The notes under the pieces were generated by a model. It searched no databases. It was not told the origin of the DNA and was given only the letters and a program-made list of their open reading frames with translations. From Thinopyrum elongatum (Eukaryota; Streptophyta; Magnoliopsida; Poales; Poaceae): 64,000 nt of DNA. Position numbers and translations under genes: made by a program. Shown piece after piece: positions 12,401 to 21,782 of the stretch (position 1 is its first letter; each line of letters opens with the position of its first letter). The DNA lies in assembly GCA_011799875.1 (NCBI GenBank), contig CM022301.1, positions 213,921,888-213,985,887 of the forward strand, written 5' to 3'.

Positions 12401-12933
12401 TCCTTGATCTTCTCATAACTATCACCACTTAGAATCCTTCTCTTCACCGCGGCTCTCCAAGTAGCCAGGGCCGTGCTCATCTTCGTGAGGGCGGCACTGT
12501 TCACTTTATTCCCTGAGAGGCGTGTGTTTGCGAAGTCACCGGGGAACTTGTATCGTTCGTGCAGCTTCGTGAAGAGGAGGTTGCGCAAATTCCCTCGGTC
12601 ACGATGCCTTAGGTTCTCGGTGTTGATCGAGACGGTGCTCCGGAGAATGCACCCGAGTTGTCCCACGTACCCACTGACTAATTCTTTGGGCGTCGTTGGA
12701 TGCCCACTGGAGGACACTTCAGTAAATTCCTCCGTGACGGTGCCGAGCACGTTCGGGCGCCGGTCCTTCCGTTGCCTCTTCGGTTGGCTGCCATCTGTGC
12801 GTGCCCTGCCATCATCAGTGGTGGCATCCCCGGCGGCACCATCAGTGGTGTCATCCCTGACGCCACTAGGGGTTGTGTAGTCGGGATCGGTGTCTTCTGC
12901 GGCGTCCTCATAGCGGTGAGGTTCTTCCTCCAT
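9419..12933 (-). CDS. CACTA accessory protein: Transposase_24-like N-terminus, Ulp1-like C-terminus; four inferred exons
   Basis: The inferred exons are 12933-12076, 11984-11391, 11314-10065 and 9977-9419. Each junction has GT..AG (donors GTAAGG, GTAACT, GTAAGT; acceptors GCAG), and the exons join in frame to 1,086 codons before the stop. Exon 1 holds a Ptta/En/Spm Transposase_24-like region (roughly residues 110-260, with NLLFTKLHERYKFP and GPGGYRVAEP). Exon 2 has a charged probable coiled coil and Pro/Ala-rich linkers. Exon 3 starts with a region like one seen in other grass CACTA proteins (CTLLHFMDS). Exons 3-4 form an Ulp1-like fold with THCTLILLSP, YFDSD and KQPPGS. The expected nucleophile Cys is Ala in QKDAYYALHHM, so protease activity is doubtful. 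A longer in-frame start at 12991-12993 is cut by a TAG at 12937-12939. Confidence 0.85.
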
Positions 12934-12993
12934 CTCCTAGGACAGCTCCCAGAATGACTTGCCCGAACCGCCGGCCTCATCGTTGTCGGCCAT

Positions 12994-13500
12994 GTTCACT
13001 CTAAATAGGAAAAAAGGCTAGAATGATTAATTGTAAGACGGTGGCGAAAGCATTTTGCCACGTACGCAAGTGAGGACGCCTAGGTGTTCGTCACATTGCT
13101 GAGCTAGCAGCGGCTGGGTAATAACAAGGTCGAAACCAGGGGCCATGTACTAGTTAAACTAAGCAAAAACTGTGTTTGTATTCAGACGTCGACATGAATC
13201 GGGCACCTTCTAGGTCAAGAAAATTGGGCATGACCTTTGCTAATTTTCTTGACCTAGGAGTGCCCCATTCTCAACCGAAACGGAAATTAATCAACATTTC
13301 AGGAGAAAGGGGTAACTATTTATCTTTGATCTACTGTCAACAGCACATCCGATTGTCAATTCTGCATGGGCTCCCCAAATTAGTTGCAGTGAAACTGTTC
13401 CGTTCATCTACTTTGCCAAATGAGATATCCAAGTGTTATGCATAGCTAAAAGGTTAAAGCATGACAGAATTCATCATTTACAGATAATGGGAACAGTTTT
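12994..13500 (-). other. Upstream region of the Transposase_24/Ulp1-like gene with hairpin and conserved block
   Basis: No gene is seen. It contains a perfect 16-bp inverted repeat (13210-13225 with 13242-13257, loop 16) that extends imperfectly outward. About 100 bp here (13225-13310) resembles 18105-18190 upstream of the TNP2 gene; both contain GAAACGGAAAT followed by AATCAA. It lies between the first coding ATG and the promoter-like segment, so it is probably 5' UTR or an intron of the leader. Confidence 0.5.
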
Positions 13501-14190
13501 GCTGCTTTGCAAAATGAGAAGCTGTGGGGTGGCTGCCAAGGTGGGTTGACAGCCGAGCCCCATGGACGGCAGCTATTGCTCGCCTGCTTCCTTGCTTCAT
13601 TTATAGATTTTCGCTAGCGTCAACGTTGCTTCGAGGGATTGGGGGGAAAGGGGAAAAGAAAGAAACACGCTTTCGCTTGCTCCGCCATTGCTGGACAAGC
13701 TGGAAAGAAGAGGATTCCAGGAAAGCTGGAGGAAGAAGAAGAAGCCAAATTTCTTCCGGGCAGCGGTGGATTTGAGCAGGGAGATTGGGGAAGGGGCGGC
13801 GCCGGAAACCAAATCGAAACCATGGAAAACGCCGGGATGGAGGAGATTCGGCCGATTCCGGCGAGGATAAGGGATGCAATACAGGAGGAGGGGGTGGTAC
13901 GTACCAGGGAGGGATGGAGGCAAGGAAGGGGATGAATCTGCCTGCCCTGCCGTGCCCTGCAGGGGGGTCTGTCTCTTCTTCTTCTGGGATATGTAGGAGC
14001 GAGCGAGCGAGCAATCTGGGAAGGGGAGGAGATAAAAATAGGTGAGGGAGGGGGTGGGTGGGGGCGGCAGAGCCCGGCCGGGAGCAAGGTCGCCGGTGGG
14101 TGGGGGTGGCGGCGGTGGGGGAGGGAGAGGAAGAATGGAAATGAGGGTGAGGGGGCGGCTGGGTCTTGGATATTACTGGGGGAGGGTTAG
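13501..14190 (-). promoter_or_regulatory. Probable promoter and 5' leader of the Transposase_24/Ulp1-like CACTA gene
   Basis: Read on the minus strand this is C-rich, then has an AT-rich TATTTTTA at about 14034-14041, then a CT-rich leader with GCTCGCTCGCTC, and a donor-like GTACGT near 13900. This is the usual make-up of a grass promoter, 5' UTR exon and leader intron. The ORFs seen here on both strands are low-complexity and are not called as genes. The start site is inferred, not shown. Confidence 0.45.
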
Positions 14191-14192
14191 CA

Positions 14193-14305
14193 ATGGCGCA
14201 CCTTTTAGGGGTGCGCCATAAAAAGGGGTATATCAATGGCGCACCTTTTAGGGGTGCGTCGTGAACACCGTGATAGCAATGGCGTACCTTCTCCTGGTGC
14301 GCCAT
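14193..14305. repeat. Internal cluster of three CACTA terminal-type hairpin repeats
   Basis: Three units (14193-14219, 14236-14262, 14279-14305) of ATGGCGCAC-spacer-GGTGCGCCAT form short hairpins like those at the element's ends. They lie just upstream of the promoter-like segment and just outside the 3' end region of the TNP2 gene. Either they are operator-like binding sites for the element's own proteins, or they are the relic terminus of an older element. Confidence 0.8.
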
Positions 14306-14534
14306 TACTAACTTTTTTTTCTTTTTTTGGATTTTTAGTTGCATGTAATAATTTAAGATTTGAGATAAAAGAAAAGGAAAATGCAAATGGAGTGATAAAA
14401 CCATTGTGCAAAGATTTAGAATTAGATGACATGGTTGAAATCAAGTGATACATGTAATAATTTAGTTGCATGTAATAATTGAGCTTGCCACTGACACACA
14501 CACACGCGGCCGACACGTCGTGATTCGATCTTAG

Positions 14535-17500
14535 CTATCTTTTCACAATCTTCTTGCCCTTCTTTTTCGCAAATGGAGTTCTTCTCTTGAACGGACGTCC
14601 TTTAGGTAGGGTGGTCCTGCTTCTTCTTGTGGTGTATGGTACTTCATCGTCGTCGTCATCTTCCATCTTCGGGTCACCGTTCTTGTCGAAGTCTTGCTCA
14701 TTGGCGACTCCATCCATTCTGATGATGTTCCTTTTGCCTCTCCTCACGACAACACGACTGGGCTTTGACGGGTCGGTAATGAAGAAGCATTGGTCCACTT
14801 GGGAAGCCAGTACCCATGGCTCATTTTTCGCGGTGACGTTTGCGCCCGCGGTCTTGGATTTGGCTTCGGGTATAACCATGGTGGTGAAATACCAGTCTTC
14901 TTTTAGGACGCTCTTGGCCCATCTGACACGGAACATCGGGACCTTCTCTCCAGCGTAGCTCAGCTCCCAGATCTCCTCGATCCTTCCGTAGTATCTGTCC
15001 TTGTCGTTACTGGTGTAGGATTCCATCGTTACCCCGGAGTTCTGATAATCGCTCTTCATGTCCTTTTCCTCGGTGTAGAATGTGTAGCCGTTGATATCGT
15101 ACGCCTCATAGGTCATCAGGTTGTGCTCGGCGCCCTGTGACAAGGCGAATATGAGTTTTTCTTCCGCGGAAGAATCCTCATGTAAAGGGTACGACAGAAG
15201 CTTCTCCTTGAACCAACGCGTGAAACATGAGTTGTGCTCTTTGATTATATCTCTGTCCATCCTCTGTTGGCCTCGGTCATTGTACGTCTTCTCAATAAAG
15301 GTTTTGTGCTCTACCACCCAAGGATCGACCACGTCTATGTGTTGTAGCGCGACTAGGTTTGCTCTTTCAAAGTCGGCGAGTCAACCCTTGAAGTCGACAT
15401 GCATTTCGCGGCGACCCTCGCGGTGACCCCATCCAGCGAGCCTGCCGAGGTGCCTATTGACGGGCAGACCAACGGGGTTCTCGATGCCTAGATAATTCAT
15501 GCAATAGGAGATGCACTCTTCGGTCAGAAAGCCCTTGGCTATGCTTCCATCTGGACGTGACCTGTTGTGAACGTATCCTTTGATGACACCATTCATCCTT
15601 TCGAACGGCATCATGCTGTGCAGGAACGTCGGCCCGAGTTGGATGATATCCTCCACGATATGGACCAGCAGATGCACCATAACATCGAAGAATGCGGGCA
15701 GAAAGTAGATCTCAAGCTCGCATAGTATCACCACGATCTCTTCCTGTAGCCTTCTGAGTTGCCTCATGCCAACCGACTTTCGAGAGATGACGTCGAAAAA
15801 GTTGCATAGGCCAAATAGCGTTTCACGGACGTGCGCGTCCATGATCCCACGGATTGCAATTGGAAGTATCTGCATCATCAGCACGTGACAATCGTGAGAC
15901 TTCATCCCGCTGAACTTCTACTTCGCTGAGTCTAGGTATCTGCTTATCTTCCCGGCGTAACCGTAAGGAAGTTTTACTCCTACGAGGCAGGTGAAAAACT
16001 GCTCGATCTCCTCCTGACTTAGAGTGAAGCACGCGGGAGGGCAGTCATATTCGATCTTCTTGGCCTTTTTACCTTTGCGACGACTTTCCGTGTCCTTCGC
16101 CTCATCATCATCATCATCATCATCATTAGGGCGTTTTGCTTGAAGCTCCTCCCTGATGCCCATTGATTGCAAGTCTGCCCTTGCTTTCGGCCCATCTTTG
16201 GTCCTCTCTGGCATGTTGAGCAGGGTACCAAGCAGACTCTCGCACACGTTCTTCGCCATATGCATGACATCAAGGTTGTGAGGCACACAGAGGATCTTCC
16301 AGTACGGCAAGTCCCAGAAAACAGACCTCGTTTTCCATACCTTCAGCAGCGGCTCTGGCGCCTTTCGCTTCTTTCCCGGCTGTGGGCACTCTTTCCAATT
16401 TTTCAACAGCTCGTCTATTTCCTCGCCGCTCCTCGTACGCAGGCGTCTTCGGGGTTCGATTTCACCATCGAACAGATCCTTGCATTTTCTCCATGCGTCA
16501 TCGTCGCGAAGCCACCATCGATGTCCCATGAACACGGTTTTCAAAGACCCGGGATCTCTATCTAGCTGGCGATACGTTGTGTCATCCATGCACCTGACGC
16601 ATGCACAAAATCCGTGGACCACCTGCCCCGCGACATATCCATAACCGAGATAGTCGTGCACCGTCGTGAGCAGTGCGGCTCTCATAGGGAAATATTCTTT
16701 CGCTGCAGCGTCCCACGTATTTGCTGGCATTTTCCACAGCGTGTCTAGCTCCTCTTTCAGCAGCCCCAGATACAGATTGATGTCGTTCCCTGGTTGTTTC
16801 GGCCCTTCAATTAGCATACTCATGTGAATGTACTTCCTCTTCATGCACATCCAGGGGGAAGGTTGTACATCCACACAAACACAGGCCAGGTGCTATGTTT
16901 GCTTCTCTGGCTGCCAAATGGATTGACTCCATCGGTGTTCGTGCCCAGCACAATGTTCCTTGGATCGTCCCCAAGTTCTGGGTGTTCGAAGTTCAACGCT
17001 TGCCACTGGCTCGCATCCTTAGGGTGACTCAGCATCTTGTCTTTTTTATTTATCTCCGGATCATTTCCGTCATCTTCTCGCTTCTTCTCCTCCCTATCCG
17101 CGTGCCAACACAGGAGCTTTGCTAGCTTAGGGTCCGCGAAATACCGCTACAGACGAGGAGTGATCAGAAAGTACCACACCACTTTTCGAGGAGCTTTCTT
17201 CCTCTTCTTGTATCGAGTGACGCCGCACACCGGACATATGGTAGACTCCGCGTGCTCGTCCCGATAAATGATGCAATCGTTCATGCACACATGGTATTTC
17301 ACGTGCGGTAAATCCAGAGGACACACGATTTTCTTCGCCTCCTCGAAACTGGTCGGGCACTTGTTCCCCTTGGGAAGACGTTCGTGCCAGAATGACATGT
17401 TCTCGTCGAAGCATGCGTCGGTCATTTTGTGTTTTACCTTCATCTCCAGAGCCATGAGCGTTACTTTCAGGCGGGTATCCTTGGGCCTGCATCCTTCATA

Positions 17501-17995
17501 CAATGGAGTAACCGCGTCTATCTCCAGTTGATCCAGCTTGGCTTTCTCTCGGGCGGCAGCTCTTGCGTTACCCGTCTGCTTGAGAAGCAGCTCTTGAATA
17601 TGAGGGTCCTGCACCCAGCCCATCGATGGTCCATCGTCATCTGCTCCGGCATCTTCATCTTCATGATCATGCCCTTCGTCTTGATCTTCCTCATCATCAT
17701 GTCCGGCATCTTCCACATGATGACTGTGTCCTGCATCTACTTCGTGATCATGTCCTGGAGATTCTTCGTCTTCTCGCCCGCCCTCGCCGCTATTGTCTTG
17801 GTGCCCTTCCTTATATCTTGCCCGGCCCCCATGGACGACTTCATAATCATCTTCATCACCTTGCCACCGATAGCCATCCATGAAACCACGCAAGAGCAGG
17901 TGGTCCCGCACCTGTCTGGAATCCGGGTCCATAAGGCTCTTCAGCTTGCATCTTCGACACGAACATCTTATCTCCGTCTCGTTCTTTTGAAGCAT
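14535..17995 (-). pseudogene. TNP2-type CACTA transposase, inactivated
   Basis: N- to C-terminal: a Cys-rich transposase-associated domain (IRCSCRRCK ... DHLLLRGFMDGY); an acidic His/Asp-rich linker; the TNP2 transposase core (TNTDGVNPFGSQRSKHSTWP, GHRWWLRDDDAWR, PHNLDVMHMAKNVCESLLGTL); an Asp run encoded by a GAT repeat; a DUF4218-like region (LPAFFDVMVHLLVHIVEDI); and a DUF4216-like region (FRVRWAKS ... VLASQVDQCFFI). Visible lesions are a TAG at about 17147-17149 after ITPRL, a 1-base shortening of a C run near 16855 that shifts the frame, a TAG at about 15918-15920, and a TGA at about 15381-15383. Another stop directly before 17995 suggests the true N-terminus lies upstream. Frames on either side of each lesion still match the family, so decay is recent. 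Confidence 0.92.
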
Positions 17996-18086
17996 CTAGG
18001 CCTTCGCGGAGCTCAAAAACCTATTCACGATGCCTTCGGTCATCGTGCGGACCATGGTCGCCTGCGGGGTAGAGCAAAACGATATT

Positions 18087-18205
18087 TTAGAACCAAAAAA
18101 AAATTTGGCATGACATTGCCTAAAAATAGGACCAAAAAGAATGCATAGTGCCAAATTCTCGCTGAAACGGAAATGAATCAATATTTCGGCAAAATATTGG
18201 CAACT
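18087..18205 (-). promoter_or_regulatory. Upstream block of TNP2, similar to the block upstream of the other large CACTA gene
   Basis: By eye, the motifs TTTGGCATGACATTGC, GTGCC, ATTCTC, GAAACGGAAAT, AATCAA and ATTTC occur in the same order and similar spacing at 13225-13310. Both blocks lie upstream of the first coding exon of a large CACTA gene on the minus strand. A shared leader intron or regulatory element is the simplest reading. Confidence 0.5.
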
Positions 18206-18317
18206 ATCGCATTTCAAATACCGGTACCTACAAACACAAACATATGCAACACCACAAACATACGTAGATCTACGCCATAAAAAGTGTGTACGTTGTTGGA
18301 GGGAGAAAAAAGTAGAT

Positions 18318-19012
18318 CACTACTAGAAAAAGGGCTATAGCTAATATAGACATTAGTGGCGCACTATGTATGTGGTGCGCCACTGCCAAATAGCGCATAA
18401 TATAGACATTAGTGGCGCACTACGTAGATCTAGAACATAAAGAAAGCTTTCCCCTTACTTACCTATCAAAAAAAGGAAATTTAACCACTTAATTTGGGTG
18501 AATCTATGGTGCAAATGAGGTGAGGAGGAGGAGGCAGCCGAGACCAAGCTTGGTAGAGGTGGAGAGAATGAAGTGGGGAAAGTGAGTGTGGTAGGTGGCT
18601 GTCAAAAATATCTAGCTGCTCTCAGGTTACCAATGGCGCACCTCCTAAGAATGCGCCATTGGTAACCAGGGTTACTAATGGCGCACCTGGTGTGTGGTGC
18701 GCCATTACTAGTTTTGAAAAAAAAAATTGAAAAAAAAATTGTTAGTAGTGGCGCACCGTGGGTGTGATGCGCCATTACTAGTTAAAACTAGTAATGGCGC
18801 ACCAAACCACGGTGCGCCACTGGTAAGTCTGGGGAGGGGGTGTGCCCAGGAGAAACTTAGCGGTGGCGCACCACACACAAGGTGCGCCATTAGTAATATA
18901 AACATTAGTGGCGCACCCATGTGTGGTGCGCCACTGCTATTTGGCAGTGGCGCACCACATACATAGTGCGCCACTAATGTCTATATTAGCTATAACCCTT
19001 TTTCTAGTAGTG
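18318..19012. repeat. CACTA right terminus with an internal inverted copy of the terminus (foldback)
   Basis: The 76 bp at 18937-19012 are repeated in inverted orientation at 18318-18393 with one mismatch, both starting CACTACTAGAAAAAGGG. Between them are many GTGGCGCAC/GTGCGCCA repeats from about 18630. The inner unit is 695 bp and looks like a CACTA-derived MITE with long terminal repeats. The full 10.7-kb element's two ends agree over only about 14 bp. The three bases before the inner copy are GAT, unlike the TAT at 19013-19015. Confidence 0.9.
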
Positions 19013-20362
19013 TATGAGGTCTATGGTGGAAGACTTCAAGACGATGGGCGAGGCAAGGAATTCCAACCCTTTAATTTCGACTGCAACGTCAGGTGCTATC
19101 ACGTCAGCATGACAATGACCTCCGGGAGTTTTAACGACTAACGGAGTATGCATTTTCTCATATCGAATGCCATGCATGAATGCAAATTTTCCAGAGATGA
19201 ATGAATGTGATGCTCCTGAATCAAATAAAACAGAAGTGGGTACTGAGTTAACGAGAAGGGTACCCATCACAGTAGCAGGTTGATCCTGGACTTCTTCAAT
19301 GTCAATGTTGTAAGCGTGTCCACGACCATGTGCAGCAGACCCAGTATTATAGTTGCGGGTCTGATTGTTGCCACGACTATTGTCACGGCCAGCACGAGGA
19401 AAAGCTAACTGATTCTGAGTCTGGCGGCAGTCTTTAGCCTGGTGACCTGGTTTGCAGCACTTGAAGCACAGACCATCTTTAGGACGAAGAGGAGCATTGT
19501 TTTCAATAGCTTGAGCTTTTGGCTGCCTCGGTGGTGGAGGAGGCAGACGTGGTGCAGCATAGTTGTTCTTTGGCGCAGATGTATTGGGACGGAACGCATT
19601 GTTGGGAATCCAAACTCGACGCTTCTGTGCTGAGCCCGAAGATGAGCCAGCATCACGATAGCGCTCCTGCGAGTCCTTGTGTTCCATCTGAGCGGTCTCA
19701 ACAAGAATATCCTTGTTCATTAGAGTTGAAAAGTCGTTGAAGTCTTGAGCAGCAAGTGCAAGCTTGAGGTCTGGGTGGAGTCCATTACGGAACTTCTCTT
19801 GTCTGCGTGCATCTGTGGCGATGTCTTCTTCAGCATAGCGGGAGAGATCAAGAAATTCCCGCTGATAAGCTTCGACAGTCTTGTTGCCTTGAATGAGGTT
19901 GTGAAACTGGGTCTTCATGCGTTCCATAATTGCCTGAGGGATGTAACGTGTACGGAAAGCAGCCTGGAACTCATACCAGGTGATGACTGTTCCAACAGGT
20001 AGTGTACGCTTGTGTGTGTCCCACCATTGAGCGGCGGGGCCCTTTAAGAAAAAGGCCGCAAAGTTGACGAAGTTGGCAGGGGCGACATTAGCAGACTCCA
20101 TCTCGTGAGTGATGTCGCGGAGCCAGTCATCAGCATCCAGTGGCTTGTCAGAGTTGCGGAACTGAGTTGGGTTAAGTCGCATAAACTCTGTCAAAGTTAT
20201 TGAAGTTGGGTTCTGGTTCTGGTTGTTCTGATGCGGAAACTGAGCCATAATTCCAGTCATGAACTGGCGGTTAAGCTCAAACTGTTGCATCATAGTTGCC
20301 ATATAATCTGGCGGTGGTGGGCGTTCAGGGGTACCACGACCACGACCACCCGGTCTAACCAT
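19013..20362 (-). pseudogene. Tekay gag and protease, split from RT by the CACTA insertion
   Basis: The start is the ATG at 20360-20362 (MVRPGGRGRGTPERPPPPDY); the open frame runs further upstream, but that part does not look like gag. The retrotransposon gag core follows (LDADDWLRDITHEME, FFLKGPAAQWW). A CCHC zinc knuckle, CFKCCKPGHQAKDC, is encoded at about 19427-19468. The retropepsin active site is FDSGASHSF, encoded near 19200. The frame is open for 450 codons to the CACTA junction at 19013 and resumes in the same frame at 8272. The predicted precursor would be close to 1,475 residues. This part has no internal stop. Confidence 0.93.
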
Positions 20363-20613
20363 CCTGCTAAGTATCAATAGGGGGTAGTTTAGTAAAAGCA
20401 ATTGCGAGTGTTTAGTGACAAGCATGATGTAACTCGACAACAATTTAAGTAGTGTAACAAATACATAACAGTAGTCGATTAAGACATACAGATCCATACA
20501 CAGAGTCGGGTACATGCGGACAGCATAACGGCGCAAATTTAAAAGCTAGACATACTAGGTGGCGCGCAGGCACGCGGTAAGGAAGTACACAACGAGACAT
20601 AGCAAAGGCTACA

Positions 20614-21384
20614 TCAACATCGGAGAAAACCACTGAAACGGGGTAACTGCAAGTGTGGACGACGAATGTTCATCGCGGAAGGATCCTGCGCTCCATGTGC
20701 ACTCTGATGCAGAATCCGGTCTCGAGCTGTAAGAAGAGGTCCACGTGCAGGTGTATGACCTCCAACAGCAGGCCAATCAATACCAGCATACATCTGAGTC
20801 CTGCGCGGGTAAAGGATGTCCTCCGAATGTATCCCTGCGTGAACAGCGGGTAGCAACTGCGTCATAGCATCATAGAGACGTGCTCGAGTGGCAACCAACT
20901 CGAAGGCAAGAGCCCGAACAGTGCGATCCAGAGCCTGAGTGCACTGAATCAGAACACGCAGGTCATAGCGACGAGGCTCGTACGGGGCACAGATAGCTGT
21001 GTAGTATCCAGTAGCATCTCCAGCAGGGGCATACGAAATGTATCGAAACTCAGAGTCATCCAAGATATCGCTGAACTGTCCTCAGAGACGTGCGACAGCA
21101 GAGTAGGCGGCATCATGGACTGCCATCTCAATCGTCACGCCGATACCATGGTAAAGGTGTAGCTCGGTGTCTGAGTCATTTTGCTGATCATAGATACGAA
21201 CATCAGCATGGTACTGCTCCTGGTTGAACTCGCGGTAATCCTCGTAGACCATGTACTCGGGGTACCAACGGTAGCCAAGTCTGATCAGGAGGGCGATCAG
21301 AACAGCTGGAAACCCAGGGACATCACGAGCCCAAGTGCGAAGCACAAGCTGTGTCATAGGACGCGGTGGAAACAAATGGTCCAT
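20614..21384 (-). pseudogene. Extra ORF upstream of gag in the Tekay element (unknown function)
   Basis: This sense-strand frame of 257 codons starts at MDHLFPPRPMTQLVLRTW. It is continuous except for one TGA at 21082-21084, probably a C-to-T change. The bases before the ATG are pyrimidine-rich and end TTTCAG, a good splice acceptor, so the start may follow a leader intron. Composition is protein-like (WARDVPGFPAVLIALLIRLGY; DLRVLIQCTQALDRTVRALAFELVATRARL, which may be helical). I recognise no domain. Similar frames upstream of gag in other grass chromoviruses are known to me only as hypothetical proteins. It ends 251 bp before the gag ATG. It could be a separate protein or part of a spliced transcript. 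Confidence 0.6.
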
Positions 21385-21767
21385 CTGAAACAGAGGAAAT
21401 TCAGATTTGTCAAATGACAATGAGAAGTTTAACACAACTCGAAGAGAAAGGTTAAACAAAACAATGGAAAGGAAAATGATTATCAGACTAATCAGATCAA
21501 TGACAGGGAAATCGCACAGATATCCAGCTCTCTGGGTAGACAGGATTTACGAGATCCTTAGTGTCGGCGTTAGTAAGATTTATTTAACCTGAATAGAAGA
21601 GAGATCAGAGTCCCAGAGTATAGACGAGGAATAAAAGATCCTAATACCACCCAGTTGGCGACATGGGCCCGTAAGCCACACAGCCAAGTTAGTAAATTAG
21701 TTTTTTTTTCGGTTTCTAGACTCAACTTCGGCCAAGGAATTGGAAGGGGGCTTCCTACAGGCAGTGG
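21385..21767 (-). other. Tekay untranslated leader
   Basis: This stretch lies between the primer binding site and the upstream ORF. No gene is seen. The splice-acceptor-like TTTCAG sits at its inner edge, next to the ATG at 21384, which suggests a leader intron. Confidence 0.5.
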
Positions 21768-21779
21768 GCTCTGATACCA
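21768..21779 (-). other. Tekay primer binding site, initiator tRNA-Met
   Basis: The minus strand reads TGGTATCAGAGC, the usual complement of the 3' end of plant initiator tRNA-Met. It is three bases (ATT) from the LTR end at 21783. This fixes the element's orientation and identifies the right-hand LTR as the 5' LTR. Confidence 0.95.
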
Positions 21780-21782
21780 AAT

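Larger units (their letters stand above)
8273..19012 (-). mobile_element. CACTA (En/Spm superfamily) DNA transposon, 10.7 kb
   Basis: The ends read CACTACTAGAAAAA inward on both sides (left at 8273, right at 19012), flanked by the 3-bp duplication TAT (8270-8272 and 19013-19015). It inserted in the Tekay polyprotein between protease and RT. Both ends carry many short GTGGCGCAC/GTGCGCCA repeats of the kind bound by CACTA transposases. It carries three minus-strand genes: TNP2-like (14535-17995), Transposase_24/Ulp1-like (9419-12993) and a hybrid-binding-domain protein (8907-9158). The family resembles large Triticeae CACTA elements. The TNP2 gene is broken, so movement would need another copy's transposase. 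Confidence 0.97.

Noticed and set aside
13601..14404. Long proline/serine-rich minus-strand ORF and overlapping plus-strand ORFs
   Set aside because: This is low-complexity translation of a C-rich promoter and leader region; no conserved motif.
17429..18148. 239-codon plus-strand ORF over the TNP2 N-terminus
   Set aside because: It is the antisense shadow of an acidic His/Asp-rich coding region whose minus-strand reading matches TNP2.
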